Assembly (NCBI RefSeq): GCF_003026365.1
Contig: NZ_PYOM01000017.1
Span: 1-64,000 of the forward strand
DNA from: Photobacterium angustum
GTDB taxonomy: Bacteria > Pseudomonadota > Gammaproteobacteria > Enterobacterales > Vibrionaceae
DNA length: 64,000 nt
Reading direction: 5' to 3'
Numbering within the stretch: position 1 is the stretch's first letter; each line of letters opens with the position of its first letter. Below are positions 18,774-28,426 of this stretch, in pieces. The position numbers were made by a program, and so were the translations under genes. The notes beneath the pieces were generated by a model. The model had not been told where the DNA came from, ran no database searches, and worked only from the letters and a program-made list of their open reading frames with translations.

Positions 18774-18790
18774 CCCCTGATATTCAGGGG
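18774..18790. repeat. 17-base palindrome upstream of idi
   Basis: CCCCTGA-TAT-TCAGGGG is perfect with 7-base arms. It lies 27 bases before the idi start and 10 bases from the plsC terminator stem. It could be a hairpin in the idi leader or a protein-binding site. Confidence 0.5.
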
Positions 18791-18800
18791 TTAAAATAAA

Positions 18801-18829
18801 ACAAGGACATGTGATAAACATGTCCTTGT
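18801..18829 (-). terminator. Terminator after plsC
   Basis: ACAAGGACATGT and its complement form a perfect 12-base-pair stem around GATAA. On the minus strand it is followed by TTTTATTTTAA. Confidence 0.88.
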
Positions 18830-18855
18830 TTATTAATACTTACGAAACAAACAAA

Positions 18856-19581
18856 TTAGCGTTTACTACGCTCACTCGCTTCTGCATTAAGCTCTGCTAA
18901 TTTTTCAGCCATAACATCATGACAACGGCTAGAGAGACTGCGAACATCTTCCTTATGTAAACCGTCCGTTGAAATCGGCTTCATCAGTTCGACAATCACT
19001 ACACCGTTATCCCAGCGATTTAACCTAACATGATCAGTTGAACTACAGACAATCGGTACAACAGGAACGTTCGCGCCAATTGCAGCATGGAAAGCACCAG
19101 TTTTAAACGGCAATAAACCACGACCACGAGAGCGAGTGCCTTCAGGGAACATCCACACTGACACTTTGTTTTGCTTAATTTTATCGACAACTTGACCTAT
19201 GGTACCCACCGCTTTACTGCGGTTTGCGCGATCAATTAAGATGTTACCCGTGATCCAGTATAGCTGACCAAATAACGGTATCCATACTAAACTTTTCTTC
19301 CCCACAGTAACGGTACGAGGCATGACAGCACCAGAAACCGTAAAAAGATCATAAGTATTCTGGTGGTTAGCAATATAGATAGCAGAACCTACTTTTTCAG
19401 CACCCTCGGCATATCGGAACTCTAATTTGATCCCCAGTACACGTGACATTTTGCTAAACAAACGTCCAAAGGTATAAACGTGTTTAGGGTTACGTGGGCT
19501 TAATAAACAATATCCGCAACCAAAAATAAACGTCACAATAGCAAAAATTGCGATAGCAAATATCCGCAAAACAAAAATCAT
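18856..19581 (-). CDS. plsC: 1-acyl-sn-glycerol-3-phosphate acyltransferase
   Basis: PlsC adds the second acyl chain to lysophosphatidate at the inner membrane. The 241 residues have an N-terminal hydrophobic segment (about 3-25), the catalytic NHQNTYD (His73, Asp78, as in E. coli) and the substrate motif FPEGTRS (145-151). The frame opens 42 bases earlier, but GAGGAGAGC just before the ATG at 19581 and a start identical in position to E. coli fix the N-terminus. It lies downstream of parC on the same strand, as in E. coli, with a terminator-like hairpin between. Confidence 0.95.
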   Translation of the reverse strand: MIFVLRIFAIAIFAIVTFIFGCGYCLLSPRNPKHVYTFGRLFSKMSRVLGIKLEFRYAEGAEKVGSAIYIANHQNTYDLFTVSGAVMPRTVTVGKKSLVWIPLFGQLYWITGNILIDRANRSKAVGTIGQVVDKIKQNKVSVWMFPEGTRSRGRGLLPFKTGAFHAAIGANVPVVPIVCSSTDHVRLNRWDNGVVIVELMKPISTDGLHKEDVRSLSSRCHDVMAEKLAELNAEASERSKR

Positions 19582-19704
19582 TCTAGCTCTCCTCAGCGTA
19601 CAAGCGTTCGCTAGTATACTCACAGCAAGAGAAAATACACGTTTTATGTGTATTCTTTACTCACTTGTTATTAACTTATCAATAGAAACGATACGCACAG
19701 CTTA

Positions 19705-19734
19705 GATCAAAAAAGCCCTCAACTTGAGGGCTTT
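19705..19734 (-). terminator. Terminator after parC
   Basis: Stem AAAGCCCTCAA with complement TTGAGGGCTTT around one base (effective loop larger), followed on the minus strand by TTTTTTGATC. Confidence 0.8.
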
Positions 19735-19754
19735 GAATAGATCATCAGAAATAA

Positions 19755-22031
19755 CTATTCCGATGGAACATCTGAAGATTGCTCATTTGGTGAATCAATC
19801 TCCATCCGTGTTACTCGCTGTAGACCTCTAGGTAACATCGCTCCTCGACGCCCACGCTCACCACGGAAATTATCGAGATCCGACGGTTTCAATCCTAGTT
19901 TACGTTTGCCCGCATAAAGAGTGACATGGGTATCTGCGCTAATTACCGTTAAGTAGGATAAGAATTCTTCACGCGCTTTTGAACGTGCAGATGGAATGTT
20001 AATGATCTTGTTACCCTTACCTTTACCCAGTTGCGGTAAATCTTTAATTGGGAACAGTAACATTCGACCTTCATTGGTAATGGCTAATATCTGATCATTC
20101 TCAATATCAGCAACAGGCTGCGGTGGCAGCACAGCAGCATTTTCAGGTACCGTTAATAAGGCTTTACCGCTCTTATTTTTCGATACCATATCTGTGCTCT
20201 TACAGATAAATCCGTAACCAGCATCCGATGCCATTAACCAAAGTTGATCATCTTCTGCCATTAACACTTGGCGTATATTTGTGCCTGGAGTTAAATTTAA
20301 ACGCCCAGTGATCGGTTCACCTTGGCTACGCGCAGATGGCAAGCTATGTGATTCTAAGGCATAACTGCGTCCATCAGAGCCTAAGAAAATTGCAGGCAGA
20401 TTACTCTTACCTCGTGCATGAGCAAGGTAACTGTCACCCGACTTATAATTTAGCGTGCTTGGATCTACCTCATGGCCTTTAGCATGACGGATCCAGCCTT
20501 TCTCTGATAGTACAACGGTGATCGCCTCACTTGGGATCAAGTCACGTTCAGTTAATGCTTTCGCTTCTTCACGTTCAACTAATGGCGAACGGCGATCATC
20601 ACCGTACTTCTCAGCATCAGCGAGAATTTCTTTCTTAATTAAAGTATTTAAACGGCGCTCAGAACCAAGTAACTTTTCTAGCTGCTCACGCTCTTTAGAA
20701 AGTTCGTCTTGCTCACCACGGATCTTTATCTCTTCTAGTTTCGCTAACTGACGTAGTTTGATTTCTAAAATCGCATCAGCTTGAATCGCCGATAAATCAA
20801 AACGTGACATTAACTCGGCTTTTGGATCATCTTCACTACGGATGATTTCAATCACTTCATCAATATTTAAGTAAGCAGCCAGTAAACCTTCTAATATGTG
20901 CAGACGCGCTATCACTTTGTCTAAACGGTATTGCAGACGACGGCGCACTGTCGTACGACGGTACTCTAACCATTCAGCAATGATCTGTACTAAACCTTTG
21001 ACTTGCGGACGACCATCAAGACCAAGCATGTTCAGATTTGCACGAAAGCTCTTTTCTAAATCAGTTGAAGCAAACAGGTGATTCATCAGCTGCTCGCAGT
21101 CAATACGATTAGAGCGTGGCACAATCACAATACGAGTTGGGTTTTCGTGATCGGATTCATCACGAAGATCTTCCACCATTGGCAATTTTTTCGCACGCAT
21201 TTGGCTTGCGATTTGCTCAAGTAATTTCGCACCGGATGTTTGGTGTGGCAATGCGGTAATAACAATATCACCGTTCTCTTTATGCCAAACCGCACGCATC
21301 TTAATGCTACCACGACCGCTCTTGTAGACTTTCTTTAAGTCTGCTTTTGAAGTAATGATTTCCGCTTCTGTTGGGTAATCAGGGCCTTGAACAAACTCCA
21401 TTAACGCATCAAGATCCGCTTTTGGGTTTTCAATCATGTGTACTGCAGCATTGGCAACTTCACGCGCATTGTGCGGTGGAATATCCGTTGCCATACCAAC
21501 AGCAATACCCGTCACGCCATTAAGCAAAATATGCGGCAAACGTGCAGGTAACATCTTAGGCTCTTGCATTGTACCGTCAAAGTTCGGTACCCAGTCTGCA
21601 GTGCCTTGGCCTAACTCAGACAGCAATACTTCAGAAAAACGTGATAAACGTGATTCGGTATAACGCATCGCAGCAAATGATTTAGGATCATCCGGAGCAC
21701 CCCAGTTACCTTGACCATCAACCAATGGATAGCGGTAAGAGAACGGCTGCGCCATTAGTACCATGGCCTCGTAACAAGCTGAATCACCGTGTGGGTGGTA
21801 TTTGCCTAATACATCACCCACTGTACGAGCTGATTTTTTATATTTTGCTGTCGCACTTAAACCTAGCTCAGACATCGCATAAACAATACGTCGCTGTACC
21901 GGTTTTAAACCATCACCGATAAACGGTAAAGCACGATCCATGATTACATACATGGAATAATTTAAATAAGCGTCTTCAGTAAACTTCCTAAGGGGAAGCT
22001 GTTCAACGCCATCCATTGAGACATCAGTCAT
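19755..22031 (-). CDS. parC: DNA topoisomerase IV subunit A
   Basis: ParC is the DNA-cleaving subunit of topoisomerase IV, which decatenates daughter chromosomes. The 758 residues hold the catalytic tyrosine in AAMRYTES (Tyr124) and, in the quinolone-resistance region, [10 protein letters not shown] with Ser84 and Glu88. These align with E. coli Ser80 and Glu84, so both are the sensitive-type residues. The C-terminal half carries the beta-pinwheel repeats. parE lies 73 bases upstream on the same strand, so the two are probably cotranscribed. Confidence 0.97.
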   Translation of the reverse strand: MTDVSMDGVEQLPLRKFTEDAYLNYSMYVIMDRALPFIGDGLKPVQRRIVYAMSELGLSATAKYKKSARTVGDVLGKYHPHGDSACYEAMVLMAQPFSYRYPLVDGQGNWGAPDDPKSFAAMRYTESRLSRFSEVLLSELGQGTADWVPNFDGTMQEPKMLPARLPHILLNGVTGIAVGMATDIPPHNAREVANAAVHMIENPKADLDALMEFVQGPDYPTEAEIITSKADLKKVYKSGRGSIKMRAVWHKENGDIVITALPHQTSGAKLLEQIASQMRAKKLPMVEDLRDESDHENPTRIVIVPRSNRIDCEQLMNHLFASTDLEKSFRANLNMLGLDGRPQVKGLVQIIAEWLEYRRTTVRRRLQYRLDKVIARLHILEGLLAAYLNIDEVIEIIRSEDDPKAELMSRFDLSAIQADAILEIKLRQLAKLEEIKIRGEQDELSKEREQLEKLLGSERRLNTLIKKEILADAEKYGDDRRSPLVEREEAKALTERDLIPSEAITVVLSEKGWIRHAKGHEVDPSTLNYKSGDSYLAHARGKSNLPAIFLGSDGRSYALESHSLPSARSQGEPITGRLNLTPGTNIRQVLMAEDDQLWLMASDAGYGFICKSTDMVSKNKSGKALLTVPENAAVLPPQPVADIENDQILAITNEGRMLLFPIKDLPQLGKGKGNKIINIPSARSKAREEFLSYLTVISADTHVTLYAGKRKLGLKPSDLDNFRGERGRRGAMLPRGLQRVTRMEIDSPNEQSSDVPSE

Positions 22032-22104
22032 CGTTAGATAATCCGTCTTTAATTTTGCTTATCTGTCAGTTATCACTAACAGATGAAATAGAGTAAAAGG
22101 CTGA

Positions 22105-23988
22105 TCACACTTCAGCCATATCGCCTTTGCTTTGCAACCAGTGACGACGATCTTCAGCACGCTTCTTACCAAGTAGCATGTCCATCATTTCGTTGGTTTC
22201 ACTGTCGTCATCAATCGTTAACTGCACTAAACGGCGAGTATTCGGATCCATAGTCGTTTCACGCAGCTGTAGTGGGTTCATCTCACCTAGACCTTTGAAT
22301 CGCTGCACGTTAACTTTGCCACGTTTGCCTTTAAGGCGATCAAGAATGCCATTTTTCTCAGCTTCATCAAGGGCGTAGTACACTTCTTTACCCAAATCGA
22401 TACGGTACAGTGGTGGCATCGCAATAAACACATGTCCAGCACGTACTAAGGTTTCAAAGTGCTTCATAAATAACGCACACAACAAGGTAGCAATGTGAAG
22501 ACCGTCGGAGTCCGCATCCGCAAGAACGCAGATCTTACCGTAACGTAGCCCACTTAAATCATCACTATCTGGATCAATACCGAGTGCGACTGAAATATCA
22601 TGTACTTCTTGAGAGGCAAGGACTTGATCGGCAGACACTTCCCACGTATTTAAGATCTTACCGCGAAGTGGCATGATCGCTTGGAACATACGATCACGAG
22701 CTTGTTTCGCCGAGCCGCCCGCCGAGTCCCCCTCGACAAGGAATAATTCAGTGCGATTAAGATCTTGTTGTGAACAGTCCGCTAACTTACCAGGCAGTGC
22801 TGGGCCTGATGCAATTTTCTTACGCACCACTTTTTTACTTGCACGCATACGACGGTGCGCATTTGCAATACAGACTTCTGCTAGTTGCTCTGCCAGTTGT
22901 GGACGTTCATTAAGCCATAAGCTAAAGGCATCTTTTACCACACCAGAAACAAACGCCGCACATTGACGTGACGATAAACGCTCTTTGGTTTGACCTGCAA
23001 ATTGTGGATCTTGGATTTTTACCGACAGGACATACGCACAACGCTCCCAAATATCATCGGCCGTTAACTTTACACCACGAGGCAATAAATTACGGAACTC
23101 ACAGAATTCACGCATCGCATCTAATAAGCCTTGGCGTAAACCATTAACGTGAGTACCCCCTTGCGCTGTGGGGATCAAGTTAACATAACTTTCAGTGATC
23201 AATTCACCGCCTTCAGGTAGCCATAACAGCGCCCAATCAGCAGCTTCTGTTTGCGAGCTGAACACGCCAGTAAATGGTTCTTCTGGCAGTAATGTATACC
23301 CTTTTACACCTTCAGCAAGATAGTCTTTTAAGCCATCTTCATAGCACCAACGAATCGTTTCATCGGTGATTTTATTGGTGAATACAATTTCTAGACCAGG
23401 GCATAACACTGCTTTAGCTTTCAAATTACTCTTTAGACGAGAAACTGAGAACTTGGCACTGTCAAAATATTTTGGATCAGGCCAAAAATGAACACGTGTG
23501 CCTTTCGCGCGGCGGCCACAAGTGCCTATCACTTCAAGATCTGAAACCTTATCACCATTTTCAAACGCAATTTGATACACTTGGCCATCACGTTTTACCG
23601 TGACTTCAACACGCTTAGAAAGGGCGTTTACAACCGAGATACCTACCCCGTGTAAACCACCTGAAAATTGGTAGTTTTTACCAGAAAACTTACCACCTGC
23701 GTGAAGCTTACATAAAATAAGTTCAACCCCTGAGACACCTTCTTCAGGGTGAATATCAACAGGCATACCACGACCATCATCAACCACCTCTAATGATTGA
23801 TCGGCATGAAGGATCACTTCAACTTTACGGGCATGTCCAGCCAATGCTTCATCGACACTGTTATCGATAACTTCTTGACCTAAGTGGTTAGGTCGAGCCG
23901 TGTCGGTATACATACCGGGACGGCGGCGTACTGGCTCAAGGCCATTAAGAACCTCTATGGCTCCAGCGTTATAGCTTTGATCTGTCAT
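22105..23988 (-). CDS. parE: DNA topoisomerase IV subunit B
   Basis: ParE is the ATPase subunit of topoisomerase IV. The 627 residues follow the GHKL/TOPRIM order: NSVDEALAGHA and DDGRGMPVDIHPEEG in the ATP site, GGLHGVGISVVNALS as the glycine-rich lid, LFLVEGDSAGGSAKQARDR opening the TOPRIM domain, and DADSDGLHI as metal ligands. The C-terminus FKGLGEMNPLQLRETTMDP is diagnostic. In E. coli the order is yqiA-parE with parC some distance away; here parE and parC are adjacent. Confidence 0.97.
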   Translation of the reverse strand: MTDQSYNAGAIEVLNGLEPVRRRPGMYTDTARPNHLGQEVIDNSVDEALAGHARKVEVILHADQSLEVVDDGRGMPVDIHPEEGVSGVELILCKLHAGGKFSGKNYQFSGGLHGVGISVVNALSKRVEVTVKRDGQVYQIAFENGDKVSDLEVIGTCGRRAKGTRVHFWPDPKYFDSAKFSVSRLKSNLKAKAVLCPGLEIVFTNKITDETIRWCYEDGLKDYLAEGVKGYTLLPEEPFTGVFSSQTEAADWALLWLPEGGELITESYVNLIPTAQGGTHVNGLRQGLLDAMREFCEFRNLLPRGVKLTADDIWERCAYVLSVKIQDPQFAGQTKERLSSRQCAAFVSGVVKDAFSLWLNERPQLAEQLAEVCIANAHRRMRASKKVVRKKIASGPALPGKLADCSQQDLNRTELFLVEGDSAGGSAKQARDRMFQAIMPLRGKILNTWEVSADQVLASQEVHDISVALGIDPDSDDLSGLRYGKICVLADADSDGLHIATLLCALFMKHFETLVRAGHVFIAMPPLYRIDLGKEVYYALDEAEKNGILDRLKGKRGKVNVQRFKGLGEMNPLQLRETTMDPNTRRLVQLTIDDDSETNEMMDMLLGKKRAEDRRHWLQSKGDMAEV

Positions 23989-24202
23989 ATCACGGAAATT
24001 TACGGGAAAGTTTTGAAAATAATAGTCAGTAACCCAGCGCTATATGTCAAGTTCTGGGACACATGAAGGCTCATGACTGTGAGTAATGATGTTATTTACA
24101 AGAACATCAGATAGAACATGTCATAGAAATATAAGTAATATCAGAAAACATATCGCGATACAGAGTCACTCGCGAATGCTAAACATGGCAGCATTCTACC
24201 AG

Positions 24203-24781
24203 TTATAATTCTAAGAATTGGATAATTGACGCAGGAAATCGTTCAAAATTGACAAAACTATGATCCCCATTAGGTTCAACGGTCAATTTTGATTCAGCAT
24301 ATTTCATCATTGATTGGCGATAATCTAATACTTCATCACCTTCTTGCAATAGTACCCAAAAGCGTTGTGGAGCATGTATTGTCGCCACATCTAGTTGCTG
24401 TAATTGCGCCATATGCTGGGGAACAAGTACATAATTTTCGCCACTATATGGATTCTGCTGTGGTCCTAAGTAATCAACTAACAACTCATAGGGTTTTACT
24501 GCTGGATTAATTAATACCGCTGGTAAAGCAAACCGTTCACTTAACCAAGTACATAAAAACCCACCTAATGAACTCCCTACTAAACCTATCTTGTACTCGT
24601 CTTTAAAGCGAAGGATCAACTGTTCAAGATAAACCTGCGCCTCTTCAGGGTAGCTCGGTAGTTGAGGCATCACAACCTTAATATCAGGTCGATGGTCTGC
24701 ACAATACTGCGCCATTTGTTGCGCTTTTAGTGATTGCGGCGAGCTATTAAAGCCGTGTAAATAAATAAGTAGTGATGCCAT
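24203..24781 (-). CDS. yqiA: YqiA-type esterase
   Basis: This 192-residue alpha/beta-hydrolase fold protein has LIYLHGFNSSPQSLKAQ at the N-terminus, the nucleophile elbow GLVGSSLGGF, and a C-terminal GDHSFVNFE that supplies the histidine. E. coli YqiA has esterase activity on short acyl esters, and the natural substrate is not known. The start ATG overlaps the cpdA stop as TAATG, so the two are translationally coupled. Confidence 0.9.
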   Translation of the reverse strand: MASLLIYLHGFNSSPQSLKAQQMAQYCADHRPDIKVVMPQLPSYPEEAQVYLEQLILRFKDEYKIGLVGSSLGGFLCTWLSERFALPAVLINPAVKPYELLVDYLGPQQNPYSGENYVLVPQHMAQLQQLDVATIHAPQRFWVLLQEGDEVLDYRQSMMKYAESKLTVEPNGDHSFVNFERFPASIIQFLEL

Positions 24782-25605
24782 TAGTACCCTGCTGAATCAA
24801 AAGTTGGTTGGAATACATCACCTTCAAGGCGTTCAACTTGAGTAATAATATCTCCTGTCGCGGTTAATTCTAAATAGCGCCAACCAGGGGTTACTTGATC
24901 TAATGCAAAATCATCAGAATCGGGAAGAAATTGAATACACGTCGAAGGTGTCGCTAGCACTCTGACACCACGATGAATACGATCCAATTCTTGATGAATA
25001 TGACCGCATAAAATAGCTTTAACTTGAGGATGTTTATCAATGACCTGCCACAGTGCATCACTATTGTGTAACTGATGCTGATCAAGCCATGCGCTCCCCG
25101 CGGGTAACGGATGGTGATGGAGTAACACCAAAGCATGTCGCTCAGGGTATAGCGATAAAGCATGATCAAGTAATGCTAATTGATGATGAGATAATTCGCC
25201 ATGTGGAACACCAGCTACTTGGCTATCAAGTAGTACAACTTGCCAATGTTCACCGACCAATATTTGTTCACTATCTTTAATTTGTTCTGAAGGTAATATT
25301 GATGCCATTGTTGGTTGGTAATCGTGATTACCCGGTAACCAAAAACACGGTTGTTCCCAACGAGCAATGCCCTCAGCAAAACGTTGGTAGGAATCAGGAG
25401 TGTGATCTTGGGAAATATCTCCCGTTGCAACAATTGCATCAAATTTACGCGCAGAAGCATCTACCGCATTAAGTACGGCATGAAAGCTCTGTTGAGTTGC
25501 CACACCAAGCAAAGCGCCTGATTCATTGGCAAACAAATGAGTGTCTGTAATTTGAAGAAGAACCACACTATCAGGGTTCGTCTGTGGCAGCGAATAAGTC
25601 TGCAA
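24781..25605 (-). CDS. cpdA: 3',5'-cyclic-AMP phosphodiesterase
   Basis: CpdA hydrolyses cAMP to AMP and so lowers CRP activity. The 274-residue metallophosphoesterase shows the five metal motifs in order: ITDTHL, GDIS, GNHD, LLHHHP and GHIH. The C-terminus is typical of the class III enzyme. It lies in the nudF-yqiB-cpdA-yqiA cluster, as in E. coli. Confidence 0.94.
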   Translation of the reverse strand: MQTYSLPQTNPDSVVLLQITDTHLFANESGALLGVATQQSFHAVLNAVDASARKFDAIVATGDISQDHTPDSYQRFAEGIARWEQPCFWLPGNHDYQPTMASILPSEQIKDSEQILVGEHWQVVLLDSQVAGVPHGELSHHQLALLDHALSLYPERHALVLLHHHPLPAGSAWLDQHQLHNSDALWQVIDKHPQVKAILCGHIHQELDRIHRGVRVLATPSTCIQFLPDSDDFALDQVTPGWRYLELTATGDIITQVERLEGDVFQPTFDSAGY

Positions 25606-25643
25606 AACGTCAAAAACCTTGTCTTTTAATCAATCAAAAACAA

Positions 25644-26072
25644 TTAACAAACAGATTGGTTACTGATCCCACGGCGTAAACAATGGTTTAACCAATCGCC
25701 TAAAAAACGATTTACTTGATGTTTCTCATCTTTCTGATGCATACGCAAGTTAGGATAATCATATATTGGCTTTAAACGAGAAATCTGTTGAGCGGAACAC
25801 ACTTCTGCGACTCTAGCATCATGATAAAGCCTTACTGTTAACACTGGCGATAAATAATCGACAACATCTTGATCACTCTTTAATCCTAGAGAAATCATCG
25901 TAGTATAGCGTGTGGATTCTATGATTTTTAAGCGATATATATCATCACACACTCGATAAAACCTTTCATCACCTACTTCGTCACTGCGAGGTAATAACGG
26001 GAGCAACTTAGCATAATTGGTTTCGTACAAGCGCATAAGGCTTGATAAATCGACTGAGTATCGAGAGTTCAA
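25644..26072 (-). CDS. yqiB: DUF1249 protein YqiB
   Basis: At 142 residues this is the conserved gamma-proteobacterial YqiB family: MRLYETNYAKLLPLLP near the N-terminus and LKPIYDYPNLRMHQKDEKHQVNRFL in the C-terminal half. Its function is unknown. The initiation codon is TTG, supported by AAGGA seven bases upstream; no ATG lies nearby in frame. The family is almost always between nudF and cpdA. Confidence 0.9.
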   Translation of the reverse strand: MNSRYSVDLSSLMRLYETNYAKLLPLLPRSDEVGDERFYRVCDDIYRLKIIESTRYTTMISLGLKSDQDVVDYLSPVLTVRLYHDARVAEVCSAQQISRLKPIYDYPNLRMHQKDEKHQVNRFLGDWLNHCLRRGISNQSVC

Positions 26073-26110
26073 TGATAAAATCCTTTAAATAGTGATAACC
26101 TTTTATTGAC

Positions 26111-26737
26111 CTATTGTCGTAGCTGTAAATAATGAAGCTGTAACCATTGTAAGGCAATAATCGAGGCTGCATTTTCAATTTTACCAGATTCTACCCACTG
26201 ATAGGCTTGTGTTCTTGAAACAACATGAACACGAATATCTTCACTTTCTTCAGCTAAACCATGAATACCACTCGCTGTTGTGCTATCAACAGTACCAACG
26301 AATATATCCAGCATTTCAGAGCAACCACCTGAGCTTGATAAATAACGCGTCACTTTTTGAAGTTCAGTGACAGTTAGCCCCGCCTCTTCAACTGCTTCTC
26401 GCTTAACGACATCTTCTGCAGATTCATCTTGGTGATCAATCATGCCTGCGACAATTTCTAACTGCCAAGGCTCACATCCAGCAGCCATCGCACCGACACG
26501 AAATTGTTCAATTAAAACGACCTTATCAGTAATAGGATCATAAGGTAATAAAGCAGCGGCATGCCCACGTTCAAACATTTCTCGGTTGACCGTATCACTC
26601 CATCCACCAGCAAATAGTTTATGACGAAAACGGTATTTCACCATTTTAAAAAAGCCATTGTAGACAGTATCTTTCGCCTCAACTTTTACATCATCCACAC
26701 CAAACTGCAGTGGACTTGTCTTATTTGGGCTCATCAT
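26111..26737 (-). CDS. nudF: ADP-ribose pyrophosphatase
   Basis: NudF hydrolyses ADP-ribose to AMP and ribose 5-phosphate. The 208-residue Nudix protein carries the box with consensus GX5EX7REUXEEXGU, seen in GMIDHQDESAEDVVKREAVE and EAGL (about 105-130 of the protein). The frame begins 36 bases earlier, but AAGGGA just upstream of the two consecutive ATGs (26737 and 26734) favours a start there; the second gives better spacing. It is the first gene of the nudF-yqiB-cpdA-yqiA cluster and is divergent from tolC. Confidence 0.92.
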   Translation of the reverse strand: MMSPNKTSPLQFGVDDVKVEAKDTVYNGFFKMVKYRFRHKLFAGGWSDTVNREMFERGHAAALLPYDPITDKVVLIEQFRVGAMAAGCEPWQLEIVAGMIDHQDESAEDVVKREAVEEAGLTVTELQKVTRYLSSSGGCSEMLDIFVGTVDSTTASGIHGLAEESEDIRVHVVSRTQAYQWVESGKIENAASIIALQWLQLHYLQLRQ

Positions 26738-27054
26738 TATTCCCTTATATAAATAAAGTGCACTAGATCGCAATAATTAACAGATAACCATAACAAACAT
26801 AGAAGGTTGCTTATCTTTTCATTCAATCAGATTATCAGCAATGATTTACTTCAACAAAATTAATAAAGATTACATTTTTTTTTAAACCAAATTGATAAAA
26901 GTTTAAATTTCAACCACCATAAGTAAAAAATAAACCATCATATTTACGTAAATTTTTGCAATGATCAGTTTCAAGCAAGGCATGTTGAGGTAAACTACAG
27001 TTTGTAATTATATTTTTAGCTCCCATTTTGTCAGCAAGACCAGGAAAGGCATCC
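26738..27054. other. Divergent nudF/tolC promoter region
   Basis: About 317 AT-rich bases. The one striking element is a perfect 12-base palindrome ATTTACGTAAAT at 26942-26953, about 100 bases before tolC. I see no gene or RNA. The regulator that might bind the palindrome is not identified. Confidence 0.4.
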
Positions 27055-28353
27055 ATGAAAAAATTGCTTCCAATCGTTATCAGCCTTGCATTTGGCTCAC
27101 TTAGTCAATCAGCTCTTGCTGATGATCTCGCTCAAATTTATCAGCAAGCAAAACAAAATGATCCACAACTTCTAAAAGCCGCAGCAGATAAAGATGCAGC
27201 ATTTGAAGCAATTAACTCTTCTCGTAGTGTATTACTGCCGCAGATTAACTTAAGCGCGGGCTACAATAGCTACCATTTAGATGCCAAAGACAACAATAGA
27301 GATGGATTTGGTGGCGGTCTTCAACTTGACCAAGAGATTTATAATCGCTCAAGCTGGATTGGTTTAGATGTATCTGAAAAAAAAGCCCGTCAAAGTGATG
27401 CTACATACTCAGCAGAGCAACAAGGCTTAATTCTTCGTGTCGCACAGGCTTACTTTAATATTTTAAAAGCCAAAGACGATCTAAGTTTTGGTGAGGCCGA
27501 GAAGAAAGCTGTAGGCCGACAACTAGAACAGATGAAACAGCGCTTTGAAGTGGGTCTATCTGCCATTACGGATGTCCATGACGCCCAAGCACAATATGAT
27601 CAAGTTGCGGCTGATGTGATTCTAAAAGAAAATGCAGTCGCAAATAGCTATGAAGAACTGCGTGAAATTACAGGCCGTGAGTACACCTCTCTGGATGCCT
27701 TGAATACCAAGACTTTCTCTGTGACTCCATTACAAAAATCACCTGATACGTTTGTAAAAACAGCTGAGACTGACAATCTAACATTATTGGCGTCAAGAAT
27801 TGGTCAAGATATCGCAAGAGACAATATTTCACTTGCAGAATCTGGCCATCTACCAACCTTGTCGTTCACTTCTGGTTATAAATACGATAGATCAGGGCCA
27901 GGCACTACAGAGCCAGATCAAGGTTCTTTAACTGCTGGAATTCAGTTAAACCTTCCAGTTTACTCTGGTGGTAATATCAGCTCTCAAGTAAAACAAGCGC
28001 AATACGCGTATGTCGCTTCAAGTGAAGAGCTTGAAGGCCAATACCGTACGGTAGTAAAAGATGTACGTAACTATTACAACAACATTCATGCTGCAGCGGG
28101 TTCAATAAAAGCATACAAACAGCTCGTTATTTCAGCTAAATCAGCTTTAGAAGCAACAGAAGCGGGCTTTGATGTGGGTACGCGTACTATTGTTGATGTT
28201 CTTGACTCAACAAAGAGTCTCTATTCAGCAAACAGCCTATTAGCTAATGCTCGTTATGATTACATTCTTGCACAACTACAGCTAAAACAAGCGGTAGGTA
28301 CCCTAAGTGAGCAAGATATTGTTGATATAAATAAAGGCTTAATTAAGCAATAA
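27055..28353 (+). CDS. tolC: Outer membrane channel TolC
   Basis: TolC forms the trimeric outer-membrane exit duct for RND and MFS efflux pumps and type I secretion. The 432-residue precursor starts MKKLLPIVISLAFGSLSQSA and is probably cleaved after ALA, before DDLAQIYQQA. Two structural repeats of the outer membrane efflux family are evident (about 25-220 and 235-425), each with long heptad-rich helices. AGGAAAG stands seven bases before the ATG. A frame extends upstream to 27028 but lacks a ribosome site. Divergence from nudF is the same as in E. coli. Confidence 0.95.
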   Translation: MKKLLPIVISLAFGSLSQSALADDLAQIYQQAKQNDPQLLKAAADKDAAFEAINSSRSVLLPQINLSAGYNSYHLDAKDNNRDGFGGGLQLDQEIYNRSSWIGLDVSEKKARQSDATYSAEQQGLILRVAQAYFNILKAKDDLSFGEAEKKAVGRQLEQMKQRFEVGLSAITDVHDAQAQYDQVAADVILKENAVANSYEELREITGREYTSLDALNTKTFSVTPLQKSPDTFVKTAETDNLTLLASRIGQDIARDNISLAESGHLPTLSFTSGYKYDRSGPGTTEPDQGSLTAGIQLNLPVYSGGNISSQVKQAQYAYVASSEELEGQYRTVVKDVRNYYNNIHAAAGSIKAYKQLVISAKSALEATEAGFDVGTRTIVDVLDSTKSLYSANSLLANARYDYILAQLQLKQAVGTLSEQDIVDINKGLIKQ

Positions 28354-28370
28354 GCTTAATCATCAAAAAT

Positions 28371-28397
28371 AAAAAAGCGCCTTTAGGCGCTTTTTTA
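28371..28397. terminator. Terminator between tolC and hldE
   Basis: AAAAAAGCGCC, loop TTTA, GGCGCTTTTTT. It is convergent and usable by both genes. Confidence 0.88.
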
Positions 28398-28426
28398 TTA
28401 TCTGCAATTTTTGTCGCTATAACTGA

